A DNA stretch of 64,000 nucleotides from assembly GCA_003117195.1 (NCBI GenBank), contig BDSI01000006.1, positions 1,314,217 through 1,378,216 of the forward strand, given 5' to 3'. Made by a program: the position numbers and the translations under genes. The stretch comes from Eudorina sp. 2006-703-Eu-15 (Eukaryota > Chlorophyta > Chlorophyceae > Chlamydomonadales > Volvocaceae). Positions 10,322 to 22,595 of this stretch are shown one piece after another. The notes under the pieces were generated by a model. The model saw nothing but the letters and a program-made list of their open reading frames with translations, was not told where the DNA came from and did no database searches. Each line of letters begins with the position of its first letter. The first letter of the stretch is position 1.

Positions 10322-11817
10322 GATTTGACAAAATATATCTCAGGCGCTCGGTCTTGCAAGTATTTCATGGAGGGTAGCACCTGTTTGTGAAGCAGTGTAG
10401 GAAACGTTGACTTGGTTTCGGAGTTGTGGGCATGATCACATGAACAGTTGTTCTACTTGAGCCACGCTGCCACCGGCGTGCGCCTTCCTTCCGGCCATTC
10501 CTAGCCAGTAGGAGCCGACACGCATCACTTGTGGAGTGCGGAAACTTGACAGCCATAGCGTTTGGTTGCACCCAGGTGGCCGGCGGGTTGGGCCACCAGC
10601 CTTCGCAGCGGCCATGGTGGCGTTGGGACGCTCGAAAGGGTCCGAAAGAGTCCGAACATCCCGGGGCATTCGCAGGGGTCGAGACCAGATGGAGGGCCCT
10701 CTGCGCCTGGGAGGCTCCATCGACAAGCTGTGTTCGATGATGCAAGGGAAAGCAAACTTGCTCGCTCCTCTGCAGTTCATCGCTCACCTGGCCCTAGGCA
10801 AGGGGAGGGCGCGTCAGCAGAGAACGATGTGTATGATTCGCATTTGTACCTGGGCACTGAAGCGTGCCAAGTGCTGGTCTGGTCGCCTCTGTCCCCCCGA
10901 CTGGGGTCTCAACGGCGGGTCGCATCTGGTCGGAGGTCAGCTGGAGCTTGGGAGATCCTGAGCAGGTGAACTTGACGTCGGCTGAGCCCCTCTGAGCCCT
11001 TGCTGGGCTCCCTTGGGCTTCCCTGCTGGGCTTCGCAGCAAGAGCAGCAGGACTCCCCCAAGGGAAGGAAGAAAAGAGGCCCACGAACGCGGCAGGCTGT
11101 GTGGGTGCGCTCGCTCCCTCTCGCGCGCACAGTTCCAATGGAATGGATCCGGTATTCTGGTCCTCCCTCCTTCGCCAGGGGCGCCGTTCGCCGCTCGTCG
11201 ATTCAAGCTCGGTCGAGGGCGGTCGTTATCACGGTTGTCGGTTAGCGTTTTGCGGATCCAGGCCGGATGGACGCAGTGTCTCACGCCGGCTGTCAGGAAG
11301 TGTTGAGCCATAATGTGTTGCAATTTCCAAATTAGCGACGGAACTGTGGCAACAGAGGCCGCGCGGGGCCTTCATTTGGACGTCTGTTCCGTTTCAAGCC
11401 GTTCAGCAAAACTTCAATTGCCCCCTGGGGAAGAATGGAATGGAATGGATCCGGTATTCTGGTCCTCCCTCCTTCGCCAGGGGCGCCGTTCGCCGCTCGT
11501 CGATTCAAGCTCGGTCGAGGGCGGTCGTTATCACGGTTGTCGGTTAGCGTTTTGCGGATCCAGGCCGGATGGACGCAGTGTCTCACGCCGGCTGTCAGGA
11601 AGTGTGGAGCCATAATGTGTTGCAATTTCCAAATTAGCGACGGAACTGTGGCAACAGAGGCCGCGCGGGGCCTTCATTTGGACGTCTGTTCCGTTTCAAG
11701 CCGTTCAGCAAAACTTCAATTGCCCCCTGGGGAAGAATGGAATGGAATGGAATGGAATGGGATTAACTATATTAGTGACCCTTAATATGATGGGAACCTC
11801 TAAATGAACCGTCTGGT
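10322..11817. other. Divergent intergenic region, VMA21 / D-cysteine desulfhydrase
   Basis: Contains both promoters. The first ~200 bp beside VMA21 are more AT-rich. ORFs of up to 140 codons at 10365-10961 on both strands show no recognisable motif. The right half is a tandem duplication described separately. Confidence 0.6.
11139..11759. repeat. 302-bp tandem duplication with (GGAAT)n joints
   Basis: Two nearly identical 302-bp copies (about 11139-11440 and 11441-11742). I saw one substitution, T at 11304 versus G at 11606. GGAAT-type pentamers occur at each joint and increase from left to right (about 2, 3, then 5 units). It lies just upstream of the ATG at 11818. Confidence 0.9.
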
Positions 11818-14800
11818 ATGATGCAGTCGTCCTTCGTCATGCTCTCCAAACAGGCATCGCGCCTGCAGCACGCGCTCCTGCCGCCGGCGCAGAGGTCCAC
11901 GCAGCATCCTCGGTGTCCCATCTCCTCCTCACGTCGCGGCATCGCATCGTTTTGGAGCGCGTGGACCACGGTCCCGCCGGCTCGTGCTGCCCTGTGTACG
12001 GCAGCTGACCAGCAACGACAACCACAGATTCACGGAGGCCCCGGCGGTCTGCGCCTCCATCCAACACCGGAAGCCGCCGAAATCCGCCTCCGCGCCTTCC
12101 TGCGCCGCCGTCACTGGCTGCGCCGCAGCCCCGAGGCGCCCCTTCAGCTCGTCCAGGTACCCGCTAACAGCTGCTCGCAGCCCGCCGCATCGCAATCGCC
12201 GGAGGAAGACGGCAACACGAGCACCGCTGCCGGCGGCCGCGGTGGCAGCAGCAGCAGCAGCAGCCGCAACAGCGTCGTCGGCAGCGCGTCTACCACCACT
12301 GGCAGCAGCCGCAGCCGCACCAGCAGCAGCAGCCGGGCCCCTAGCGGTGGTGGCGGCGGTGGCAGCACCCGTCCCGCGTCCTGCTCACCGGGGGCGGCCA
12401 CCTCGCCGTCGTCCTTTTACATCGTGAGGGACGACCTGCTCCACCCCGTCCTGGGGGGCAACAAGGTCAGGCAGTCGGCAGTCAGCCCACGGCGACCCTC
12501 TCCCCTCTGGCCTGTTGCTAGCTAGCTGCCCTTCCCGTCCCCTGTCCCGGCGGCGTCCACCCGATAGGTCTCGCGATAGTGCTGCGGCCATTGGCTGATT
12601 GCAACGTGGGGGAACCCGCAACCCACTGTTGCTCGTACTGCTCGTACGGTGGGTTACTCTGCCAACGTGCCCCAGGTACGCAAGCTTGACGGCTTGGTTC
12701 CGGAGCTGTTGGCGGAGGGCACCACCGACCTGGTGGGTGGGTGGGTGGTTTGTGCCGACCTGGTGTGTTCTTGGGGGTGTGGGAGTGCGTGTGCTTGGGG
12801 GTGTGGGAGTGCGTGTGCTTGGGGGTGTGGGAGTATTTGGGTGAGGAGGTGAATGGGTGGGTGAGCGCGCCTGTCATGCAGGTCCATGTCGGCCCCCAGA
12901 CACGGTACCCACCACCCACCACCCACCACCTGGGGGGGAGGTGGGTGAGGAATCCCGCGTGTTTAGAATTGCAACCGGTGTTGTGATCCCACCGGACAGC
13001 CACACCGGGGCGGGGCGGGGCTGGGTGGCGGCCCGCGCACCCACTCGTCCGTGATCCATCCATCCACGCACCCGTTCAGCCGCATGCTGCCCTTGCGGGC
13101 TCGGCATTGCGGACCGCGCTGCGCTGCGCTGTGCTGCGCTGCGCTGTGCCGTGCTGTGCTGCGCTGTGCTGTGCTGTGCTGTGCTGCGCAGGTGACGTGC
13201 GGGGGGCTGCAGAGCGCGCACCTGGCGGCGGTGGCGGTGGTGGCGGCGGAGAGGGGGCTGCGCTCCCACCTGATGGTCCGCGGGGAGCAGCCGCAGGTAC
13301 CCGGAGGCCTGGGGCCGGGGCCGGGGCCGGGGCCGGGGCCGGGGCCGGGGCCTTCACCGGTGTCATATCAGTATGCGCATCAGTACTTGTAACGGCGGCT
13401 AGGGCTGAGTGCGACCCCCCGGTCCGCTTTTGGCCCCTCCCCCTCCCTGCCCTCCCCGAGAAATGGGAGCGCAACGCGGTCCCGGACGGACAGGCGTCGG
13501 TGATTCAGGGAGGGAGGGAGGGAGGGAGGGAGGGCGGAGGGTTCATGACCCGACGCGCGCCAGCCCGCTTTGACGGCCCTCCCCCGCCCCTCCCCCGCCC
13601 CGGCTCCCTCGTTCCCCCCTCCCTCCGCTGACTCATCATGACGCCGTACTGCGCAGGTGCCCACGGGGTACCACCTCGTCACCCGCATGTACGGCTCAGA
13701 CGTGTCGTACATCTCCCGGTCGGAGTACGCGGACCGCGACGCGATGCTGTCCTCCCGGGCGGCCGCTATCCGGGAGGCCGGGAGGAGCCGGGGGGGCGCC
13801 AAGGTACGGCAGGGGGGGCCCCCGGGGGTGTGGGGCGGGGGCGGGGTGTGTGTGGACCTGCCGGCGGGTGGTGTCCGGGCGACAGCAAACGCACGACAGC
13901 CGCGGCCGCAGCAGCAGGCCCCTCGAAAGTCCTTTGGGGGTTCCTTTTGAGCTTCTTTGGGGGGGAGGGGGCGGTGGGGGCGATACCCGCGGGAACAGGA
14001 ACACGCAGCGGGGTGTGTGTGTGTGTGAATCGTTACATATCTGCCGGGCCGACACTGGCCGGGGGCGCTAACCCGTGTGTGTGTGTGTTTAGAGAAGGGA
14101 CCCGCCCGACCGACCCAAACCGCGGAAGGTGTTTAGGGAAGAGACCCGCGCGACCCAAACCAAGGCCGCGAAATGTGTGTGTTCGTGGGAGCCAGAATGG
14201 CGCCTGCGCCGCCGCCACTGTCAGTAATGGAGATGGGGCCGGCAGGAGGTTGTCGTACGGGGCCGGCAAACGTGGGTCGTCGTACTGACTGAGATAACGC
14301 CACGATGACAGGGAAGAAAGATCAAGGGGGGGAGGGCATTGTCGCCCCCCGCACCTGCGGAACGACTCGAGATGGGCGTCCCCCGCCAGTGGGCAGTGTG
14401 TTGTTTTGTTTTGTGGGATTTGCCCGCAAGGGCGCGTGTGCACGGCGACGGTGCAGGGCAGGGTGCGGTGCGCCGCATGGAGCCCAAGTACGGTACCCGA
14501 GCGCAGCATTTGGGGGTGGGCGGACACGGTTAGTGCACACTAGTGGCCATGGGAGCCCACCTGTACCGCTGTCCCCGGTACGGCACCTGCTTTTGTGGGG
14601 CTGTGCCGTACAGGTGGCCGTACTGTCCGAGGGCGGCGGCGACCCGCCCGCGCTGCTGGGTCTGATACGTCTGGCGCATTGGCTGGCGTACGGCACCACA
14701 GAGGGCGGCCCCGACTATGATACATGGGTCAGTGACGCCGTCGACGCGTCCGACGATTCGGATTCGCCATCAGTTGGTGGCGGCGGCGGCAGTGGCAGCT

Positions 14801-16482
14801 CGGCGGGGGACCACCGGGCCGCAGCGCGGGTTTGCGCCGTGCGGCAACTGCCGTACGCGACGTCGACACCGTACAAGTTCATCGTGGATTCGGGCACCGG
14901 GACGACGGCCATTGGTGCGTCGGAGGGGGGGCGTGTTGCTGTTGGGGAGGTGGGGAGGTACTGAGGTGTAGTTGTTTCTCATCGTGGCAGAGCCATACTT
15001 CAACCGCTGCGGGCCGCCGCCCAATGTGGGTTACGTCCTCCTGGACTTTCCCCGGGGGGACGCCGTGGGAGTTTTCCTTCCCCCCCAGCCCCTCGCAGTA
15101 CGAACCTGTCTATCAATTTCCTGTACCCCCCCGAGTCCCCCCCGAGTCCCCGAGCGGGCAACGCGGACACCTGCGGGGGGGGGGGGGCGCGGCGCAGCTG
15201 GCCCTCTTGAAGTCGCGCCCAAGCTTTGTTTGCCGTTCGGTTGTCCCGCACCTCCTCGGGAACCAGAAAACCCTAGCGAAGTGCCCTGCGCGCCGTGCTG
15301 CATGCCGTCGCAGCTGTCGACTAACAACATTACTTTGTACTGTGTACGGCCCCGGCTGTACCGTACCGTACCGTACATCCCGCCAGGCCTGGCCCTCGGG
15401 ATCGCCCTTCTGGGCCTCCCCTGGACCGTACACGCCGTCATCCTGGCGGGCGACCTGTCGTACTATAGGTCCCAGCAGGAGCACCTCGTACGAACCTTCC
15501 TGGACAAGTACGGCACGGAGCTTTTTCCGGACAAGTACGGCAAGGAGCTCTTTCCTCCCGGCCGGGAGCCCGAGCCCCCGCTCTCCCTCGGCGCCGCAAC
15601 CCCGCCCCGGCGGGAGGACCTCGGCGGTCCGCCGGGGAACTGCGATGGCGCGATGGCGGTGACGGCGGCGGCGCACGCGGAGGGGCCTGCCGCGGGCGGC
15701 GGCGGCTCTTGGGCGGCGGACCTGCCGCTCCGCTGGCTGCCCCGCCCCACGCCGCGGCGGTTTGGCAAGGTACTGGAGGGCGAGATCGAGACGTGCCGGG
15801 CGGTGAGTGGGGCAGTGAGGGAGTGAGTGCCTGAGGGGTCTTTGGGGAAGAGAGACAGACAGGGAATGAGTGAGTGCGTGAGTGCCCTCCGGATCGCCTC
15901 CCGCCTCTCAGAGCATGTCTATGTAGACCCGGCCCTGATCATATCAGGGTGACCAGGCTCTGATCGTATCAGGTGGTCCAGATCCCTGACCTGGGACTTG
16001 GAGGTCTACCTACCAAGTGGCGCTGGACAACGGCCCTGGCTAATGGATGGATGGATGGATGGATGCGCGTTCGCATTTCGCAGGTCGCCCAGTCGTACGG
16101 CATCGGACTGGACCCGATCTACAGCCTGGCGGCCTGGGAGGTGGCCTCCAGGGAGGCGGCCGGGGATGACGACCCGTGGGTCGCCGCACCCGACGCTACC
16201 TCCGCTTCGGGCCCGGGTCAACCCCACCGGGGCCCGGGTACCGCTGAGGGGGAGACGACTAGCGGTGGTGAGGAGGGAGGTGGAGGTGGCGATGGAGCAT
16301 GCGGCGGCGGCGGTGGTGGTGGTGGTGGTGGTGGTATTGGCGAGCGGGGGAAGCTGACGGACCCACGGGTCGCTCCCGTCGACCGTCCAACGGGTCACGA
16401 CCGGCCGAGGGTGGTCATGCTCCACGGCGGCGGCTTCCTGGGGCTGCACGGCCTGGCGCAGAGGTACCCGGCCGCGTTCTGA
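11818..16482 (+). CDS. DCD2: PLP-dependent D-cysteine desulfhydrase 2-like enzyme
   Basis: Exons: 11818-12465, 12676-12732, 13192-13296, 13657-13803, 14614-14914, 15387-15802, 16084-16482; 690 aa with consistent phases. Family segments appear in order: [111 protein letters not shown] and [20 protein letters not shown]. The probable PLP-binding Lys is residue 216 in GGNK, the last codon of exon 1. The family (tryptophan-synthase-beta fold; plant homologue At3g26115) is linked to D-cysteine breakdown to pyruvate, sulfide and ammonia; the substrate here is inferred. Residues 1-190 are Ser/Arg-rich and not conserved, possibly including a transit peptide. Low-complexity inserts interrupt exons 5 to 7. 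A start at either ATG, 11818 or 11821, is possible. Confidence 0.85.
13311..13351. repeat. GGGGCC hexanucleotide repeat in intron
   Basis: About six GGGGCC units in the DCD2 intron 13297-13656, transcribed as G4C2 RNA. Confidence 0.9.
14027..14075 (-). mobile_element. LINE 3'-end fragment
   Basis: The minus strand reads GCCGGCCAGTGTCGGCCCGG, then CAGATATGTAACGATT and a (CA)n tail. The same end occurs at 30633-30684 and 33702-33750. It lies in the DCD2 intron 13804-14613, antisense to the gene, and carries the TGTAA signal. Confidence 0.75.
15098..15129 (+). repeat. Intronic sense element, copy 3
   Basis: Core CCTGTCTATCAATTTCCTGT then ACCCC, in the DCD2 intron 14915-15386, sense to the gene. 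Confidence 0.7.
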
Positions 16483-17908
16483 CAGCGCGTGCGTGACACC
16501 GGGACATTGGTGTGGGGCTGTGGGCGGGCGCAGGCATGGTTTCATTTCGGCGGCCGCGATGGACGCGGGACGCGGGCGGGTACAGCGGAGGCGCAGATAC
16601 GGGTACGGCCGTGTTGGCATGTGTGCATGCATTTGGCGGCGCGCTGCGTCGGGCACCAGGGTTTGATTGACGGCACCACGCAGTCATCCAGCAGCACGTT
16701 TTTATTGTGAGACGCCGACAGTACGGTACTTAAAACGTCCCTGTCTACCGCTGCATGGCGGTGTTTCCGGGCTCTGCTGGTCTGGTTGCCAACCGAGGCC
16801 GTCCGGGTCGCTCGCTACAAGAGGTTTGGAAAGCAACAATGACCAACGATGACTGGGCGCACCGCAAGTCAGATCGTGTCGAGACCTATCTGGTCAGTAC
16901 CCCGCCCCGCCCCGCCCTGCCCGTCACTGGAGAGGTGGCAGCTGTGGTGATGAATCCAAAAAAAGAAAGATACCAGAACCGGGTGGTGGTGGTGGTGACG
17001 AAATGATGATGGGGCCCGTATCCTCCCCCCAAAACACAGTTTGTCACTGGCCGAAGCAGCAGTTGTCGTGGTTCTGGCTGGTTACTCCCGTGGCTCCACG
17101 ATTCCAGCACAGGGGCCACAAGGGCTGAATCGGACAAACCCACCGGGAACCACCGGGCACGCCACGAATCGGCAACACACAGCCGCACCTTGCACCTACC
17201 CCGCCGTTCTCTGCCTTCTCTGATCCAATCAACCTGGACTGTCCCCGCCGTTTCTTGCACCGCAATACAACAGGCAACAGCCCTTTCCCCCCCCCCGGGG
17301 CGTTGCACACCCGGCTTGCATCCCCTTCACTTACGTTGGTTGCCTCATCCATTCCACACACACACATCGCCCGTTACGCTGGAATTCGCTTCTCGCGGCT
17401 CAGTTATGTTATACACACACAAACAACCTCGGGCGCTGCTGCCGTGTCACCTTAAGTTCACGCATACTGCCTATCCCTCCTAAGACGACACACGCTCACT
17501 CTCACTCACACACACACCATCTCTGCCTACTACGCCGCCGCTACGTTTGGCGAGTACTTTTCACGCAGGTTATTACGGTATCTGGTAAGTATACCAGTAC
17601 CGGGGCTGGGTTGGGCGGGTTCTTTTTCTACACACACCCCCTCCGCGGGTCGGGCAGGTCTCCGCGGAAACAGACACCCTCCGCGCGGGGCAACCGCTGA
17701 TGCCCAACCGCAGCCCAACCCCCCCGTGTGGTTGATCGAGTCCAAGTCGGTGGTGGCTTGCTCTGAGCGTGGCGCGGCGACTGGGGGGCTCATCGGGTTG
17801 TGTGTTTCATAAAACACCCGCCCAGAGGACCGCAAGGTTGTGTGTGTTTGGATATGAGACCCGACCCGATGGTGAAACGTGGCGCGACGGTGGCACGGGG
17901 CCGCCTCC
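16483..17908. other. Convergent intergenic region, DCD2 / TMTC
   Basis: Both 3'UTRs lie here. No TGTAA was found on either strand, so the poly(A) sites are unclear. A (CA)-flanked segment at 17385-17415, TTCGCTTCTCGCGGCTCAG, recurs in inverse orientation at about 21938-21960 inside a TMTC intron. No gene recognised. Confidence 0.6.
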
Positions 17909-20900
17909 TCAGCTAACCCAGCTCGGCACCGCACACGGCGGCCTTGCCGCGCGCATCGCCGCCTCCACGGCCCACGCCGCCGCGAGCTGCCTCGCCACCT
18001 CCCCGCTGTCCCCTTCCCCGCCCGCCACCGCCGCCAGCATCGCCCGCGCCTCCAGCGCCTGCCCCCACAGCTCACAAGCCCCTGGGTCGCCGCCGGGCCG
18101 CAGCGCGGCGGCATCCTCCAGGGAGGCCGCGATGCCCCGCAGCGCCTCGGCGGCGCCCAGCGGGCTCCTGCCGCCCGCCGCCAGGCTCCTGACCCGCGGG
18201 TCGTTCCCCGCCTGCAGTCGCGACAGCTGGGCGCCGAGCAGCATGGCCGCCACGGAGAGGTGCACAGCCGCCTCCTGGGGGCCTCCTCGCGGCGGGTGGG
18301 AACGGGACGGGGCGGGTCAGGAGCGGGACGGGGCGGGGCAGTGAGGCGGGCGCGTGTGCGGAAGGGGGAGGTCATGCGAGTGTGTGCGGTCGTGCGTGTT
18401 GTTCTCCCCGTCCTGAGGCCGTCCGTGTGCGTGACATGGTTGCCAGGGCCGTGGCGGCATCCGGGGCATATGCCCGCCCCGAGGCCCGCCTCTCGCCTGT
18501 CCCCCTCTCTTCCCCGCCTCTCGCCTCCCCCCGCCTCTCGCCCCCCCACCTGCGTCCTGCCCACCGCCCCCAGCGAGCGGCCCCACTCGGCCTGGAGCCA
18601 GGGGTCGTCCGGGTCACCCGATTGCAGGCTGCGGCACCCAGGGGGGGGGGCGGGTGGGGGCGGGTGGGGCCGGGTGCGGTGGGGTTGGGTGGGGTGGGGA
18701 GGTCAGCAGGTCACATGCGCGGGCGGGAGATACAGCCCGGGGGGGAGGTGGGAGGGTGATGGGCAGAGAAAACGGCAGAGGAAGGGAGACAAGGTGAGCC
18801 ACGGCGGTAAAGGGCCAAGCACGAAGGCCGCCCACTGAACCCATTCCTCTCCCGTCTCCCCTCAGGTGATGTATATGGCACAAGGACGAGGCGCAGCGCC
18901 TGAGATCCTGCATCTCCGAATCATATGCCTGAGGGAATAAAACGGCCGAGCCCTCACATGTAGGGCAGTATATCAACTGCTGATGATAGGCACCAGGTTC
19001 GGCTCCCGGCCCCCACCTCCCCGCGGCCCCCCGCCAGCCGCCACCTACGTGTGTATCAGGTGCATGTGCGGGGTCGTGCCGGAAGCCCAATCCGAAGCCA
19101 GGCGGCAGTACGGCATGGCATCCAGTTGCCGTATGTAGTCGTACACGGCCGTCAGCACACGCTGGGATTTGGGTCGGTCGGCCGCGGCCGCGGCGGCGGC
19201 GGCGGCGGCGGCGATGGCGCGGTACGCGGGGAGGCGGGCCTGCAGGCAGTTGAGCAGCTGCTGCGGCTGCGGCTGCGGCTGCGGGCCAGGCCGCGTGCCT
19301 GATGGGGGTGCGTCTGCGGGCGGGGGAAGGGGATCACCGGGTCAGGAGGGACGCAAAACGACGAAATCGTCAGGCTGTGGGACCCACCGAGTATTCCCCT
19401 CATCAGCGGATCCACATAACTGAAAGATTGACCGTGGGATGACATACAGGAAAGAAAGATACAGGGATGAAGTAAGGTGAGGTGAACGTTAAAATGTGAG
19501 TGACAGAGCAGGAAACGAGCACGGCAGGACAGGCGGGTGGGACGCCACGACGCCACGCTGTGTGGGACCTCGGACGATTGCTCAAGGACACTGCCCAGTC
19601 GGGGGGCGCAGAGCCGCGGCCGTGTCCCCACCCGTCCCCCCGCCCTTCCTCGCCCGACGGCATCGCGCACCAGCCGTCGCTCCAGCCCCCTCCCGTGGCT
19701 GCTGTTGCCGCCGCCCCCCACGGCGCCGGGCCTCGTGGTCCCGCTCCCCCTCCTCCGGTCGCTCCTGGAGCGCCGCCACGCAGGGCCCGAGCACCGCCTC
19801 CATCTCCTGCGGGCGGTAAGAGGGCGGCGGCAGCGACGTCTCCAGGCGAGTGTTCGGCATTGCCGCGGCGGGCCGCAAACGAGGGCTTGCTTCGGCAACA
19901 GACCCAACAACGGGCGCAAGGCGAAAGGACGCGCCGGGGTATGCAGCTCCGCCAGAAGAGGTCGGGGCCAGGCCACGAACCCACGGGACGGTCCAGTGCC
20001 CCAGCGGCCACCGGCCAGGGTCGGATGGTTGGGACAGGAATGCGGCGAACCCCGCCCCTCCCCCGGACCCACCCCTCCCTCGGCCCACCCTGGAGGCGCC
20101 CCTCCCCACCCCTCCCCCGGACCCACCCCGCCCTCGGCCCACCCTGGAGGCGCCCCTCCCCGCCCCTCCCCCGGACCCACCCCGCCCTCGGCCCACCCTG
20201 GAGGCGCCCCTCCCCACCCCTCCCCCGGACCCGCCTTGCGCGCCCCCCTCTGTGCGGCCAACAGCGCCGCTCTCTCCAGCATCTCACAGCCCTGAGCCGC
20301 CTGGTCCAGCTCCGGGCGCAGCAGCAGCAGGCCCCACCGCTACGGGGAGGCGGGGGCCCCCGGGGGACGAGGGGTGGGGCCAGGCTCAGGGGATGTCTAT
20401 GGAAGGATCCAAGGGGGCTCAGGGCAGGATCCAGGTCAGGATCCAGGTCAGGATCCAGGTCAGGATCCAGGTCAGGATCCAGGGCAGTATCCAGGGCAGT
20501 ATCCAGGGCAGTATCCAGGGCAGAATCCAGGGCAGAATCAAGGGCAGAATCCAGGGCAGGATCCAGGGAAGTATCCAGGGCAGGATCCAGGGCAGGATCC
20601 AGGGCAGGATCCAGGGCAGGTAAGGTCGTCGGGTCCTCACGGGAAGGGGGTGAGGGCCCGAAGCCCAACCCGACCCGCAGGACCGCCTAGCCCTCAACCA
20701 AACCAGCGCCATCGGGGCCCCGGGCCAGACGGATCTACCCAAGACGTCCACAAGCAACCCACCCGTCAGCAACCCACCCCACCGCACCCAACTCCTCAGC
20801 ACCCCATCCGCACCCCACCCCACCGTCGGCGACGCGCTCGCACACGAATGGCCCCATCCCCCCGTGGGCCCATCCCCCCGTGGGCCCATCACCCCGTGGG

Positions 20901-22560
20901 CCCTTCACCCCGTGGGCCCTTCACCCCGTGGGCCCTTCACCCCGTGGGCCCTTCACCCCGTGGGCCCATCACCCCGTGGGCCCATCACCCCGTGGGCCCA
21001 TCACCCCGTGGGCCCATTCACCCTCAAACTCGATGCCAGCCAGCCCTCCGGTGGGCCCGCGCTCCCGCTGAGGAGGTGAGGAGGAGGGAGAGAAAGAGGA
21101 GGCGGAGCGGCCGACTGAGCCCCGCGGAGACCGCCAACTATCGTGCGGCCCCTCCGGCTCCCCCCCCTTTCCACACGCCTACCCTGCCCCCTCCCTGTCC
21201 GCCACCCTCCCCCCCCAAAGCTCTGACACCCTATAGAGCCGCCGACCCCCGGGTCGCTCGCTGGCCGGCGGGGCGGCACCTGGACCGGGCGTGGGTCCCG
21301 CGGGTCGGTCGAGTGCAGCACGCTGAACACGGCGTTGAGCGCCTTGAACGCCTCCGCCGCCACGTACTTGCAGTCCAGGGCAGTCTGCAGCGAGGACAGC
21401 CCCGCCTCCGCCTCGCCTGCGGGTAGGGGGACGAGGAGGGGAGACCAGGGAGGGGGGCGGGTGGGGGGAGGGGGCCCGGGGTTGAGGTTCGGGAGGGAGT
21501 CGGGAGGTTCCCTAGCCCTGTCCTCCTCCCCCACCGCCACCACCGCCACCACCGCCACCACCGCCACCACCGCCACCACCGCCACCACCCTTCCCCACCC
21601 AACCCCCAACACATCCAAATCCAGCCCCCACGCCCCGCGCCCTGCGCCCCCAACCCCCCAAGGTCTCTCTCTCTCTCACCCACCCACCTGAGTTGATGAG
21701 CGAGATGCCGATCCAGTAGTGCGGCTCGCAGTATCCCGGCTCCACGGCCAGGGCCCGGCGGAAGTGGGTCAGAGCCGCCCGCTGGTCCCCCCGGCGGCGC
21801 TGCACGATGCCCAGGTTGAGCTGCACCTTGGCGCTGTCCGGACACACCTTTCGAGGGAGGGAGGGAAGGGGCGGAGGCGGGGGAGGAGGGAAGAGGTGAT
21901 GATGTTGTGGCGGTGTGTGTGTGTGTGTGTGTAAAAGAGAACTGAGCCGCGAGAAGCGAAGTCCCGCGTGTGTGTGTGTGTGTGTGTGTGCTCTTCGGTA
22001 CGGCACTCCGTACGATGAAACGCATGCGAGGAGGAGGAACCGACGAACGAGGCTGTGGGGCGACGCTGGATGCCGCCGACCGTGAGGCGCCATAAGGCAC
22101 TCATTACGCTCATTCTCCCACCGGGTACCCACCCGGGTATGAAGGGTATGAAGGGTATGAAGGGTATGAAGGGTATGAAGGGTATGAAGGGTATGAAGGG
22201 TATGAAGGGTATGAAGGGTATGAAGGGTATGAAGGGTATGAAGGGTATGAAGGGTATGAAGGGTATGAAGGGTATGAAGGGTATGAAGGGTATTAAGCCA
22301 GAGGCGTACATTGCAGCATCCCTTAAGTTCATCTCTAAGGTACCTGGGCAGCGGCCTCGAACAGCGCCTCCTCCGTCCACCAGTCCGCGTTGCGGCGCCA
22401 AGTGCGCACCGCGTACGACACAAGCACGGCCGCCATGAAGCCGTACGTCAGCACGGCCACGGTCCGCCGCCCCGCGGCCGCAACCGCCCCCCGCCGCTGC
22501 CGCTGCTTGACCCGCCCGGCTGCTGCACCTGCCACCCCCCGCAGGGGCCCAGAGCTGTTG

Positions 22561-22595
<35 letters not shown>

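Noticed and set aside
13362..13395. Possible eighth copy of the intronic sense element (TATGCGCATCAGTACTTGTA)
   Set aside because: Too diverged to count; only scattered positions agree.
15113..15676. Minus-strand ORF of 187 codons over DCD2 exon 6
   Set aside because: The plus frame carries the conserved PLP-enzyme segments; the minus frame has none.
17909..19049. Separate small gene at 17.9-19.0 kb on the minus strand
   Set aside because: The apparent stop at about 19043-19045 is removed by a GTAGGT donor at 19048; phases then join smoothly to the TMTC gene.
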